Shown here: piece after piece, positions 27,637 to 37,098 of the stretch
Numbering within the stretch: the first letter of the stretch is position 1
How the letters are laid out: each line of letters opens with the position of its first letter
The notes under the pieces: model-generated
The model's input: only the letters and a program-made list of their open reading frames with translations
Databases searched by the model: none
Told to the model about the DNA's origin: nothing
Program-made: the position numbers and the translations under genes
Assembly: GCA_949738465.1 (NCBI GenBank)
Contig: CATJBQ010000230.1
Span: forward strand, 1-50,333
Reading direction: 5' to 3'
DNA: 50,333 nt
Origin: an uncultured Lachnospiraceae bacterium
GTDB taxonomy: Bacteria; Bacillota; Clostridia; Lachnospirales; Lachnospiraceae

Positions 27637-28629
27637 GTGTATCATCGGGTGAATCAGATTTTAGAACAATATCCATTTGAAGTGACCGAGACCGGAAAAG
27701 CCCGGGGCGCAGTTCTGTGCGTGACCGACCAGGGGCTGCGGCTCCTAAAGGAATACCGGGGCTCCGAGGCGCGGGCAGATTTTTTATATAAGGTACTTAA
27801 TTATCTGAGGGAAGAGCATCATCAGCGGGTTGACTGTATTGTGCGGACCATAGAGGACCGGCCGGTGGCGGTGGATGTGGACGAGACGGCCTATTACGTG
27901 CGGGAATGGTATGAGGGCCGGGAATGCGACACCAAGAACCGGGATGACATTTTAAAGTCCATCCGCCAGTTGGCCCGGCTGCATACGGATCTTCGGGCCT
28001 ATCAAGGGCAGGTGCCGGATTATCTCGTACAGCAGAAGGACAATCTGCTCCTGGAAAATCAGAAGCACAGCCGGGAGCTTCGGAAAATAAAAAATTACAT
28101 TGCCGGCAAGCGGAAGCGCAACGAGTTTGAGACGGCTTACTTAAAGGAATACAACCGGTTTGCCCACCAGGCGGACGCCATCCTGAAGCTGCAGGAGCGC
28201 AAGCTCCAGGAGGCGGTGGAAACAGAACTTTACGGCCTCTGCCATGGGGACTTTAACCAGCATAACGTACTGTTTTCCAGGGAAGGATGCGCCATTGTCA
28301 ACTTTGAGAAGGCCTGCTTTGACGTGCAGGCGGGGGATCTGGGGAATTTCATGCGCAAGATTTTAGAGAAGCATAACTGGAGCCTGGGGCTTGGCATGGA
28401 TATGTTAGACGCTTACCAGAAGATCCGCAGGCTTTCCGACAGCGAGCTGTCCCAGTTGTACATACGCCTGGCCTATCCGGAAAAATTCTGGAAGATTTCC
28501 AATCATTACTACAACAGCGGAAAAGCCTGGGGCTGTGGAAGAAGCATGGAAAAATTGAAAAAAGTAGTGGAACAGGAGGAGGCCAAAGAATCCTTCCTGC
28601 AGTTGATTTCCCACAATCTTTTGTTTTAA
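27637..28629 (+). CDS. CotS-family spore coat / kinase-like protein
   Basis: YYVREWYEGRECDTKNRDDI; GLCHGDFNQHNVLFSREGCAIVNFEKACFDVQAGDLGNFMRKIL (APH-like fold). GTG 27637 follows GGAGGGG. Confidence 0.8.
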   Translation: MYHRVNQILEQYPFEVTETGKARGAVLCVTDQGLRLLKEYRGSEARADFLYKVLNYLREEHHQRVDCIVRTIEDRPVAVDVDETAYYVREWYEGRECDTKNRDDILKSIRQLARLHTDLRAYQGQVPDYLVQQKDNLLLENQKHSRELRKIKNYIAGKRKRNEFETAYLKEYNRFAHQADAILKLQERKLQEAVETELYGLCHGDFNQHNVLFSREGCAIVNFEKACFDVQAGDLGNFMRKILEKHNWSLGLGMDMLDAYQKIRRLSDSELSQLYIRLAYPEKFWKISNHYYNSGKAWGCGRSMEKLKKVVEQEEAKESFLQLISHNLLF

Positions 28630-28727
28630 TTTTGAAAAAAATATGATACAATAAAGGAGCGGCGGGCCGTTCCGCTGCCCAGACGAAGCGAAGCGGAAGA
28701 ATAAGAAAGAATACATGAGGTGACAAC

Positions 28728-29858
28728 TTGACTACAATGCGAAGAAGAAAGGCCCGGCCTGGCCGGCTTCTGCCTTTCCTGCTCCTGCTGCTGGCCCTGG
28801 CCGGCTGCAAAGAGACACAGAAGGAGCAGGACGGCAAGGAGGAGGCGGCGCAGGAGGAGACCGCTCCGGAGGCGGAGGAGGAGAGCGGCAGTGCCCAGGA
28901 TCCGGAGCTTTATATACTGTTATACAGCAATCCCGACACAAAACGACTGTTTTTGCAGAGCGCGTCCACCGGACGCCAGGAGGAATTTTCCTACAACGGC
29001 GGCACCTATATTTATGACCGCTTTGGCGAAAGCACCACTATTTCCAGGATCCCGGTGGGGACGCTGGTGTATCTTGCCTATACGGATAAGATGCTTCTGA
29101 CCAGCCTGAAGGAAGCTACGGATACCTTCTTATACGAGGACATTACCAATTACAGCCAGAATCCGGAGAAATCCATGTTTACCATTCTGGGGAACAACTA
29201 TTACTACGATAAAGATCTGAAGGTGTTTTCCCAGGAGGATCTGATTGCCTTAAACGAGGTGGGCAGCCAGGACGCGCTGACCATCCGGGGCATGGGAAAG
29301 CGGATCGTATCCATTGTGGTAAGCCGGGGACACGGCGCCATAGCTTTGAAGAATACGGAGCTTTTCGAAGGCGGGATGGTTGTGGTGGGCAATGTGGAGG
29401 CACAGGTCATCACGGCAAATATGAAGCTTGAGGTTCCCGAAGGAACCTACAGCCTTTCCGCAGCCAATGACGGATACGGCGGAAGCTGCGAGGTTACGGT
29501 GAAGCGCAATGAAGAGGTGGAAGTGGACTTAGAGCCCCTCAAGGGCGAGGGGCCCAAGTACTGCCAGTTGAAGATCGACGTGGAGCCGGACGACACCATC
29601 ATTACCCTGGACGGAACCGAGATCGACTGCTTTGCGGTCCAGCAGTTAAAATATGGCGTCTATGCCATAAAAGCCAAGGCTCCGGGCTATCAATCCTGGT
29701 CCGGCCGGCTGGTGGTCAACTCCGAGGAGGCGGTGATGGACGTTTCTCTGATCCCGCTGGGAGACGTTAAGGAGGAAGAAGCTGAGGAGAAGGATGAGGA
29801 GGAAGAGACGCCGGAGGAGGGCAATGCGTCCGGCGAGACGGTGACCACAGGTGGTTAG
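28728..29858 (+). CDS. PEGA-domain lipoprotein
   Basis: Signal peptide and lipobox LLALAGCKE; GMVVVGNVEAQVI...VPEGTYSLSAANDGYGG and TIITLDGTEI...GVYAIKAKAPGYQSW PEGA-like segments. TTG start. Confidence 0.7.
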   Translation: MTTMRRRKARPGRLLPFLLLLLALAGCKETQKEQDGKEEAAQEETAPEAEEESGSAQDPELYILLYSNPDTKRLFLQSASTGRQEEFSYNGGTYIYDRFGESTTISRIPVGTLVYLAYTDKMLLTSLKEATDTFLYEDITNYSQNPEKSMFTILGNNYYYDKDLKVFSQEDLIALNEVGSQDALTIRGMGKRIVSIVVSRGHGAIALKNTELFEGGMVVVGNVEAQVITANMKLEVPEGTYSLSAANDGYGGSCEVTVKRNEEVEVDLEPLKGEGPKYCQLKIDVEPDDTIITLDGTEIDCFAVQQLKYGVYAIKAKAPGYQSWSGRLVVNSEEAVMDVSLIPLGDVKEEEAEEKDEEEETPEEGNASGETVTTGG

Positions 29859-29946
29859 CCGCAGCTAATATCCGTTGGGGGACATAAAAAGTATGTACAG
29901 GGACAATTCCCTTACATATAGAAAAAAGAAGTACAGGAGGAAAAAT

Positions 29947-31683
29947 ATGGGTTATCAAGAGGTATATCAGGAATGGTTGGACAATCCCTATTTTGACGAA
30001 GCTACCAAAGAGGAGCTTCGTGGAATTGCCGGCAATGAGAAGGAGATCGAGGAACGCTTCTACACAGAGCTGGAATTCGGTACGGCGGGGCTCCGCGGCG
30101 TGATCGGAGCAGGCATCAACCGTATGAATATTTATACGGTCCGCAAAGCCACCCAGGGCCTTGCTAATTATATCCTGGGGATTGGCAATGAGAAGAAGGG
30201 CGTTGCCATTGCTTATGACTCCAGAAGAATGTCTCCGGAATTTGCGACAGAATCCGCACTCTGCTTAGCGGCCAACGGAATCAAGGCTTATGTGTTCGAG
30301 TCCCTGCGCCCCACGCCGGAGCTGTCATATGCGGTCCGCAGGCTGGGATGTACCGCGGGAATCAATATTACGGCCAGCCACAACCCGCCGGAATACAACG
30401 GCTACAAGGTATACTGGGAGGACGGCGCCCAGATCACACCGCCCCATGACGGCGGCATTATGGCAGAGGTAAAGAAGATCACCGATTTAAGCTCCGTGAA
30501 GACCATGTCCCTGGAGGATGCCAAAGCACAGGGGCTGTATCAGGTAATCGGGGCAGATATTGACGATCCCTATATCGCCGAGCTGAAAAAGCTGGTGCTT
30601 CATCAGGACGCCATCGACGCCGTGAAGGACGAGCTTAAGATCGTTTACAGCCCCCTGCATGGAACCGGCAATATCCCGGTGCGCCGGGTGCTTTCCGAGC
30701 TGGGCTTTACCCAGTTATACGTGGTGCCCCAGCAGGAGCTGCCGGACGGGGAATTCCCCACCGTCAGCTACCCGAATCCGGAAGCGGAAGAAGCCTTTGC
30801 CCTGGGTCTTGCCCTCGGAAAAGAAATAAATGCTGATTTAATTTTGGCCACAGACCCGGATGCAGACAGGCTCGGCGTGTATGTGAAGGATTCCGAGACC
30901 GGCGAGTATCACCCGCTGACCGGGAATATGTCCGGCTGCCTGATCGGTGAATATGTCATCGGCCAGCGCAAGGAACGGGACGGCTCCCTGCCGCCGGACG
31001 GCGCTTTGGTGAAGTCGATCGTGACCACCAACATGGCGGATGCCATTGCCAGATACTATGGCATCGAGCTGATCGAGGTGCTGACCGGTTTTAAGTTTAT
31101 CGGCCAGAAGATCCTGCAGTTTGAGACGGAGGGCAAGGGAACCTACCTCTTTGGCTTAGAGGAGAGCTACGGCTGTCTGCCGGGAACCTATGCCCGTGAC
31201 AAGGATGCAGTGGTGGCTTCCATGGTGCTCTGCGAGGCGGATGCCTACTATAAGACCAAGGGCAAGACCCTGTGGGATGCCATGATCGATGCCTATGAGC
31301 GTTACGGCTACTACAAGGACGATGTGAAATCCATTACCCTGAAGGGGATCGAAGGACTTTCCAAGATCCAGGCCATCATGGACACCCTGCGGAAGGATAC
31401 GCCCAAGGAGATTGGCGGGGATCCGGTAATTTCTGCCAGGGACTACAAGCTGGATACCGTTACCGATACGAAGACCGGAGAAGTGCGGCCCACAGGTCTG
31501 CCCTCCTCCAACGTGCTTTACTACGATCTGCCCGATGATGCATGGGTGTGCGTAAGGCCCTCCGGAACGGAGCCCAAGGTGAAGTTTTATTACGGTGTAA
31601 AAGGTGCCTCCATCGAAGATGCGGCCGCCAAATCGGAGGCTTTGGGCCGGGAAGTTCTGGCAATGGTGGAAAGCATGCTGTAA
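29947..31683 (+). CDS. pgcA: phospho-sugar mutase (phosphoglucomutase, PgcA-like)
   Basis: FGTAGLRGVIGAGINRMN; GINITASHNPPEYNGYKVYWEDGAQ; ATDPDADRLG; RPSGTEPKVKFY. Confidence 0.95.
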   Translation: MGYQEVYQEWLDNPYFDEATKEELRGIAGNEKEIEERFYTELEFGTAGLRGVIGAGINRMNIYTVRKATQGLANYILGIGNEKKGVAIAYDSRRMSPEFATESALCLAANGIKAYVFESLRPTPELSYAVRRLGCTAGINITASHNPPEYNGYKVYWEDGAQITPPHDGGIMAEVKKITDLSSVKTMSLEDAKAQGLYQVIGADIDDPYIAELKKLVLHQDAIDAVKDELKIVYSPLHGTGNIPVRRVLSELGFTQLYVVPQQELPDGEFPTVSYPNPEAEEAFALGLALGKEINADLILATDPDADRLGVYVKDSETGEYHPLTGNMSGCLIGEYVIGQRKERDGSLPPDGALVKSIVTTNMADAIARYYGIELIEVLTGFKFIGQKILQFETEGKGTYLFGLEESYGCLPGTYARDKDAVVASMVLCEADAYYKTKGKTLWDAMIDAYERYGYYKDDVKSITLKGIEGLSKIQAIMDTLRKDTPKEIGGDPVISARDYKLDTVTDTKTGEVRPTGLPSSNVLYYDLPDDAWVCVRPSGTEPKVKFYYGVKGASIEDAAAKSEALGREVLAMVESML

Positions 31684-31708
31684 AAATGCGAGAAATATAC
31701 GATTGTTC

Positions 31709-31737
31709 TTGACAAACCCGCCAAAAACAAGTATAAA
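31709..31737 (+). promoter_or_regulatory. promoter of hup
   Basis: TTGACA, N17, TATAAA. Confidence 0.75.
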
Positions 31738-31814
31738 TATGTTTGTAGGCAATCAAGAAGTGTAAAACACTAAAATAAAAAGAACAAAAACAAACCCAGA
31801 GGAGGAATTTTGTC

Positions 31815-32090
31815 ATGAACAAAGCAGAATTAGTAGCAGCAATTGCTGACAAAGCAGAATTATCCAAGAAAGACGCAGAGAAGGCTCTGAAGGCTTTTAC
31901 AGACGTTGTAGCAGAAGAACTGAAGAAGGGTGAGAAGATCCAGTTGGTAGGTTTTGGTACCTTTGAGGTATCCGAGAGAGCCGCAAGAACCGGCAGGAAC
32001 CCCCAGACTGGCAAGGAGATGAAGATTGCTGCATCCAAGGCTCCCAGATTCAAGGCCGGCAAGGCTTTAAAGGACATGGTGAACGCATAA
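31815..32090 (+). CDS. hup: HU-family DNA-binding protein
   Basis: [25 protein letters not shown]...[21 protein letters not shown]. Confidence 0.97.
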   Translation: MNKAELVAAIADKAELSKKDAEKALKAFTDVVAEELKKGEKIQLVGFGTFEVSERAARTGRNPQTGKEMKIAASKAPRFKAGKALKDMVNA

Positions 32091-32106
32091 TCATCTGAGT
32101 GGGATT

Positions 32107-32346
32107 ATGAGATTAGATAAGTTTTTAAAGGTATCCCGTCTGATCAAGCGCAGAACCGTGGCCAATGAAGCCTGCGATGCAGGCCGCGTATCCGTCAATG
32201 GGAAGCCGGCCAAGGCGTCTGTCAATGTGAAGGTTGGAGACGAGATTGAGATCATGTTCGGTACGAAGAACGTGAAGGTAGAGGTCCTGGATATCCAGGA
32301 TACTACCAAAAAGGATGAGGCGAAGGAACTATTCCGTTATATTTAG
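32107..32346 (+). CDS. rqcP: S4-domain RNA-binding protein (RqcP/YabO)
   Basis: MRLDKFLKVSRLIKRRTVANEACDAGRVSVNGKPAK; synteny with yabP. Confidence 0.9.
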   Translation: MRLDKFLKVSRLIKRRTVANEACDAGRVSVNGKPAKASVNVKVGDEIEIMFGTKNVKVEVLDIQDTTKKDEAKELFRYI

Positions 32347-32369
32347 CCTTAATTTTAGTCATAATGAGG

Positions 32370-32428
32370 AGCACCTCCTAATATACTTTAGATGGGACGA
32401 ACTTTCGTCTAAAGGAAAAGGAGGTGCT
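32370..32428 (+). promoter_or_regulatory. hairpin whose 3' arm contains the yabP Shine-Dalgarno, followed by a T6 run
   Basis: AGCACCTCCT (32370-32379) / AGGAGGTGCT (32419-32428), then TTTTTT up to the ATG at 32434. Confidence 0.8.
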
Positions 32429-32433
32429 TTTTT

Positions 32434-32715
32434 ATGGAAGAAAAGACCCTGCAGAAGGTACATAAAGTGATGCTGTCCAACCGCAGAAGCGGTGTTTTGA
32501 ACGGAGTAATAGATGTATTGTCCTTTGATGTGGGAGAGATCCTGCTGGAGACAGAGCAGGGGATGCTGATGATTAAGGGCAGCGACCTGCATGTAAACCG
32601 TCTGAACCTGGAAAAAGGGGAGATTGACCTGGAGGGCAGAATCGACAGTCTGGCATATTCCGACGTGAACACTCCCAAGAGCGGCGAGTCCTTCCTGGGA
32701 AGATTGTTTAAGTGA
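32434..32715 (+). CDS. yabP: sporulation protein YabP
   Basis: HKVMLSNRRSGVLNGVIDVLSFDVGEILLETEQGMLMIKGSDLHVNRLNLEKGEIDLEG; synteny. Confidence 0.92.
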   Translation: MEEKTLQKVHKVMLSNRRSGVLNGVIDVLSFDVGEILLETEQGMLMIKGSDLHVNRLNLEKGEIDLEGRIDSLAYSDVNTPKSGESFLGRLFK

Positions 32716-33188
32716 TGCAGGTCAGCGAATCCATTTTCCGGGAAACCAATATCCTGCTGGTGGCCATGGCTACGGGGGCGCTGCTGTTCTTTGTGTACGA
32801 CCTCTTGCGGATCATGCGCAGGATTATCCCCCACGGCACGTTTTTCATCGCCCTGGAAGATGTCCTGTTCTGGCTGGGAAGCGCCGCGGTTATCTTTACG
32901 ATGCTGTATCGGGAAGCGTACGGAAGCCTGCGGGGCTTCTCCATCGGCGGCGTGGTGATTGGAATGCTGCTCTATGCATGCATCTTAAGCCGTTTTGTAG
33001 TAAAAGGAAGCGTTTTTCTGCTGGAAAAGATTCTTTATGTGCTGCTGCGGCCGCTTGTGTGGCTGGGCAGGCTGATCCGGCGTCCCATAAGGGCCTTGGG
33101 GCGAAAAGGAAGAAAAGGCGCAGGTTTTTTCAAAAAACGATTGAAAAAGCTATGGAAAACAGTTAAAATATGTTTGAGTAAACAGTAA
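32715..33188 (+). CDS. yabQ: spore cortex biosynthesis protein YabQ
   Basis: Multi-TM protein with FFVYDLLRIMRRI; located between yabP and divIC. Confidence 0.85.
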   Translation: MQVSESIFRETNILLVAMATGALLFFVYDLLRIMRRIIPHGTFFIALEDVLFWLGSAAVIFTMLYREAYGSLRGFSIGGVVIGMLLYACILSRFVVKGSVFLLEKILYVLLRPLVWLGRLIRRPIRALGRKGRKGAGFFKKRLKKLWKTVKICLSKQ

Positions 33189-33238
33189 CAGTGGACGAGT
33201 AAAAGTTAAATGTAGATTAAAGTTTCGAGGAGAGAAGA

Positions 33239-33598
33239 ATGGATGAACGCAGGGCAAAGCAGCGTCAGGCCCGGGTCAGAAGGGCCGGCCAGAGAAGGCA
33301 GCGCTATCATAACAAACAGAATAAGACAGGCATGATCTGCGTCACCTTTGTGGTGCTGTGCCTGCTGGTGGGTGTTTCTACGCAGATTGTCCGTCTTTAC
33401 CATAAGAATGAGGCTTATAAGATCCGGGAGGAGCAGCTTGTGAACCAGTTGGAGCTGGAACAGGAGCGGCAGGAGGAGCTTGCGGCCTATGAGGAGTATA
33501 TGAATACGCCGGAGTACATCGAAGAGCTGGCCAAGACCAAGTTGGGACTGGTGAACGATAACGAGATTATCTTTAAAGAGGAGAAGAAGGATCCTTAA
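33239..33598 (+). CDS. divIC: septum formation protein DivIC/FtsB-like
   Basis: One TM, coiled-coil, YMNTPEYIEELAKTKLGLVNDNEIIF; synteny. Confidence 0.88.
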   Translation: MDERRAKQRQARVRRAGQRRQRYHNKQNKTGMICVTFVVLCLLVGVSTQIVRLYHKNEAYKIREEQLVNQLELEQERQEELAAYEEYMNTPEYIEELAKTKLGLVNDNEIIFKEEKKDP

Positions 33599-33687
33599 GA
33601 CCTGCCTGAATATCCTCTAATTCTTAAACTCCCTCGAAAGGAGAAAAAGTCCCAAAGCGGCACTGATTTTGCCGAAAAGTTTTTGCC

Positions 33688-33729
33688 AAGGATTCCCTGA
33701 TTTGACAAACATTTCAGGGAATTTTTTTT
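33688..33729 (+). terminator. intrinsic terminator downstream of divIC, overlapping the spoIIE promoter
   Basis: ATTCCCTGA (33692-33700) / TCAGGGAAT (33714-33722), extendable by A-U/G-U pairs, then T8. Confidence 0.75.
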
Positions 33730-33734
33730 ATAAT
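33702..33734 (+). promoter_or_regulatory. Spo0A-dependent-type spoIIE promoter with 21-bp spacer
   Basis: TTGACA (33702-33707), N21, TATAAT (33729-33734); TTTGACAAA (33701-33709) is a reverse 0A-box core overlapping the -35. Confidence 0.8.
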
Positions 33735-33776
33735 GGCCTCTGCCGATTTTGATTGGCGGAAAGGGAGGTCATAAGA

Positions 33777-35618
33777 ATGGACAGAAAAAAATGGAAACAG
33801 CTATTGGTGTATGGACTGACCCTGGGGGCGTCCAGGGTGGCAGTGGCCGGATGCTTTCCCCTGATACCGGGGGTCTTCACCGCGGCCCTTCTGGTGGAGA
33901 TCAATCCCACGCTGCTTCTGATCTTCTCCCTATTTGGCATGGCGTTGTTTCTGCCGGTGCAGGCCATGGCAAAATATGGGATGGCCGTCCTGGTGACGGC
34001 GGTGGCGGTGCAGTTGGTGCGCTGGGCCATGAAAAGCTGCCGCACAATTGTGGGGGCGGTGATCGGCGGCGCAGCCACGCTGATCCTCACGATAGCCGGA
34101 GAGCTTTTAGAGATCAGAAACCGGGGCAGCCTCTGGATGGGAATCTTGGAAAGCATCTTTGTGGGAGCCTTTGTGCTGCTGGCAACACCTCTGCTGTACG
34201 GATTTATGGAGCAGGGACAGGCCCGGCAGTTAAGACGCAGGGTGCGGGCCCCGGAAAACGGCCAGCGTCTGAACTCCTATGCGGAAGCCTTTGGCGGGCT
34301 GTCCCGCCTCTTTTCCCAGATGAGCCATAAAAAGGATCAGTTTGCGGCGGAGGAGATGGGACGGATGCAGCAGGAGATCACGGCCAGAATCTGTATATCC
34401 TGCGACCAGTGCGCACTGTGCTGGGAGCGGGAAAACAGCCCCATGTACGAGATGTTCCACCGGCTGCTGTCCTCCATGGAAACGCTGGGGATGCCCAGGG
34501 AGGAGTTGCAGGAGGAATTCTCCCAGTACTGCGCGTATCCCCAGGTCATCATAGAGGAAGCGCTGGGAGTTTTTGAACGGGCCAGGCTGAATATGTCCTG
34601 GTACAACCGGCTGCTTGAGAACCGGGAGGTTATCGCCCAGCAGTTAGACGCCATGGCCTATATTATGGAGGACTGCGCCAGGGAGTATGTGGACATCACC
34701 AGGGAGCAGGGGAAGCTTCTGGCAGGGGTGCGCTACCGCCTGCGGGAGCGGGGCGGCCAGGTGAGGGAGGTCCATCTCTATGAGAAACAGAACGGACGCC
34801 TCTGCCTGCAGCTTACCCTCAGCGCAAAATGGGGAAGCTGCATTGCCGTCAAGGATCTGGCAAAGGCAGTGTCCGACGGGATGCACAAAACCATGATCCC
34901 GGTCCGGGACAGCAAGACCCTGGTGGGAAAAGAAGAGACGGTCTTAACCTTTGAGGAGCAGCCGCTCTACCGCACCTTACACGGAGTAGCCCGGATCCCC
35001 AAGGACGGCGCCCAGGTCTCGGGGGACAACTTCTCCTTCCTGGAGCTGGAGGGAGGACAGAGCGTGATTACGCTGTCCGACGGCATGGGTTCGGGAATCC
35101 GGGCTTGTAAGGAAAGTGAAATGGTGATAGAGTTAATAGAGAGGTTTCTGGAAACCGGATTCCGCAAGGAGACGGCCATCCAGATGATGAATTCCGCAAT
35201 GGTGATGCAGGGGGAGGACGGGATGTTTTCCACTGTGGACATGGCGGCCATCGACCTTTACACAGGTGTGTGTGAATTTTACAAAATCGGTGCGGCAGCC
35301 ACCTTTATCAAGCGGGGAGACCAGGTGCAGAGCATCTGCGCCGCCAGCCTTCCGGTGGGGATCTATCCCCAGGTGGAGTTAGAACGTAGCAGTGTAAATC
35401 TGAAAGACGGGGATTTTGTGATTCTGGTGTCGGACGGCATTATGGATTTTCTTTCGGTGCCGGATCCGGAGGAAACCATGAAGGAAGTCATTGCGTCGGT
35501 GCAGATCAACAATCCGGAGAAGCTGGCCCGACTGCTGATGGAGCGTGTGCTGCTGTTTACCGGCGGGAAGGCGCCGGATGATATGACGATCCTGGCGGCC
35601 GGGATCTGGGAGCGATAG
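33777..35618 (+). CDS. spoIIE: stage II sporulation protein E, PP2C-type phosphatase
   Basis: N-terminal TM segments; VITLSDGMGSGIRACKESE...VSDGIMDF...DDMTILAAGIWER; synteny. Confidence 0.95.
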   Translation: MDRKKWKQLLVYGLTLGASRVAVAGCFPLIPGVFTAALLVEINPTLLLIFSLFGMALFLPVQAMAKYGMAVLVTAVAVQLVRWAMKSCRTIVGAVIGGAATLILTIAGELLEIRNRGSLWMGILESIFVGAFVLLATPLLYGFMEQGQARQLRRRVRAPENGQRLNSYAEAFGGLSRLFSQMSHKKDQFAAEEMGRMQQEITARICISCDQCALCWERENSPMYEMFHRLLSSMETLGMPREELQEEFSQYCAYPQVIIEEALGVFERARLNMSWYNRLLENREVIAQQLDAMAYIMEDCAREYVDITREQGKLLAGVRYRLRERGGQVREVHLYEKQNGRLCLQLTLSAKWGSCIAVKDLAKAVSDGMHKTMIPVRDSKTLVGKEETVLTFEEQPLYRTLHGVARIPKDGAQVSGDNFSFLELEGGQSVITLSDGMGSGIRACKESEMVIELIERFLETGFRKETAIQMMNSAMVMQGEDGMFSTVDMAAIDLYTGVCEFYKIGAAATFIKRGDQVQSICAASLPVGIYPQVELERSSVNLKDGDFVILVSDGIMDFLSVPDPEETMKEVIASVQINNPEKLARLLMERVLLFTGGKAPDDMTILAAGIWER

Positions 35619-35622
35619 ACCA

Positions 35623-37098
35623 ATGAAAAAAGTGTTATCATTTGTAAAGGAACATCATATGATAGAGAATGGAGACCATGTGCTGGCGGCAGTTTCCGGC
35701 GGAGCGGATTCGGTATGCCTTTTGCTGCTGCTCTTAAAGCTGCGGGAGGTCTTCTCTATGGAGGTGTCGGTGATCCATGTGGAGCATGGGATCCGGGGAG
35801 CGGCCAGCAGGGCGGATGCAGCATTTGTGAAGGCGCTCTGTGAAAGAGAGAAGGTTCCCTGCCGGGTTTACGAGTGCGACGCCGTATCCTATGCCAGAGA
35901 GCGGGGCATGGGACTGGAGGAAGGAGCCAGGGCTCTGCGTTATGAATATTTTGAAAGCTGTCTTAAGGAGCAAAAGGCGGACAAGATTGCAGTGGCCCAC
36001 AATCAGAACGATTGCGCCGAGACGGTGCTGTTCCACCTGGCGAGAGGCGCCGGCTTAAGAGGGCTTGCCGGGATCCGGCCGGTGAGAGGGAACGTGATCC
36101 GACCGCTGCTGTGCCTGAGCCGGCAGGAGATCGAGGCATTTTTGCAGGAGCAGGGGCAGGACTATTGCATCGACGCTACCAATCAGGAGCTTTGCTATAG
36201 CCGCAATAAGATGCGGAGTCAGGTGCTTCCGGTGCTTTCGGAGATCAATTCCGGGGCGGTGGGGCATATCGCCCGGACGGCGGAGCTGATGGCACAGGTC
36301 GACGCGCTGCTAAGACTGCAGACGGCCCAGGCGTGGCAGCGCTGGGTAAAAGCGAAAGGACCCGGGGGTGGGAAACAAACGAAGGTCCTTAAGGAGCCGG
36401 GCGGGAGTTTTCTTCTGTGTGAGGAGATCCGTAAGGAACCGCTTTTGCTTCAGCAGATGCTGGTTTTAGAGCTTCTGGAGGTGTGTGCGGGCAGCCGGAA
36501 GGACCTGAATACAGAACATGTGTTCTTGATGCTGGAGCTTTTCGGGCATCAGACCGGGCATCGGGTCAGCCTTCCCTATGGGATGGAAGCGTACCGTACC
36601 TATGGCGGGGTGGAGCTGGCACAAAGAACGCCTGCAGAGAAGGAAGTGTGGCAGAAGGAGCGCGGACAGCCGGAGGGATCCGGGGCCGGGAACGGATGCT
36701 GCCGGACGCTGCCGCTGGGAGAAACGGTGGTACTTCCCCGGTACGGAATCTCCATTTTTTGCAAAATCATCAAAAAAATGGCGGATTTACAAGAAATTCC
36801 GAAAAAAAAGTATACGAAATGGTTTGATTATGATAAAATAAAAAGCGGTTTATTGCTGAGAAATCCCGGGCCGGATGATTATCTGATTATCGATGCCCAG
36901 GGCAGGCATCAGAGCCTGAAAAAATATTTCGTCAATGAGAAGATTCCTGCCGGGATGCGGGAAAGCCGGCTGGTGCTGGCGGATGGAAATCATATCCTGT
37001 GGGTGCTGGGATATCGGATCAGCGAGGCCTGTAAGGTGACAGAGGATACCACACAGATACTCGAAATACAGATAAACGGAGGAGAAGCGCATGAGTGA
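35623..37098 (+). CDS. tilS: tRNA(Ile)-lysidine synthase
   Basis: AAVSGGADSVCLLLLLLKL; VEHGIRGAASRADAAFV; HNQNDCAETVLFHLARGAGLRGLAGI. Confidence 0.95.
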   Translation: MKKVLSFVKEHHMIENGDHVLAAVSGGADSVCLLLLLLKLREVFSMEVSVIHVEHGIRGAASRADAAFVKALCEREKVPCRVYECDAVSYARERGMGLEEGARALRYEYFESCLKEQKADKIAVAHNQNDCAETVLFHLARGAGLRGLAGIRPVRGNVIRPLLCLSRQEIEAFLQEQGQDYCIDATNQELCYSRNKMRSQVLPVLSEINSGAVGHIARTAELMAQVDALLRLQTAQAWQRWVKAKGPGGGKQTKVLKEPGGSFLLCEEIRKEPLLLQQMLVLELLEVCAGSRKDLNTEHVFLMLELFGHQTGHRVSLPYGMEAYRTYGGVELAQRTPAEKEVWQKERGQPEGSGAGNGCCRTLPLGETVVLPRYGISIFCKIIKKMADLQEIPKKKYTKWFDYDKIKSGLLLRNPGPDDYLIIDAQGRHQSLKKYFVNEKIPAGMRESRLVLADGNHILWVLGYRISEACKVTEDTTQILEIQINGGEAHE

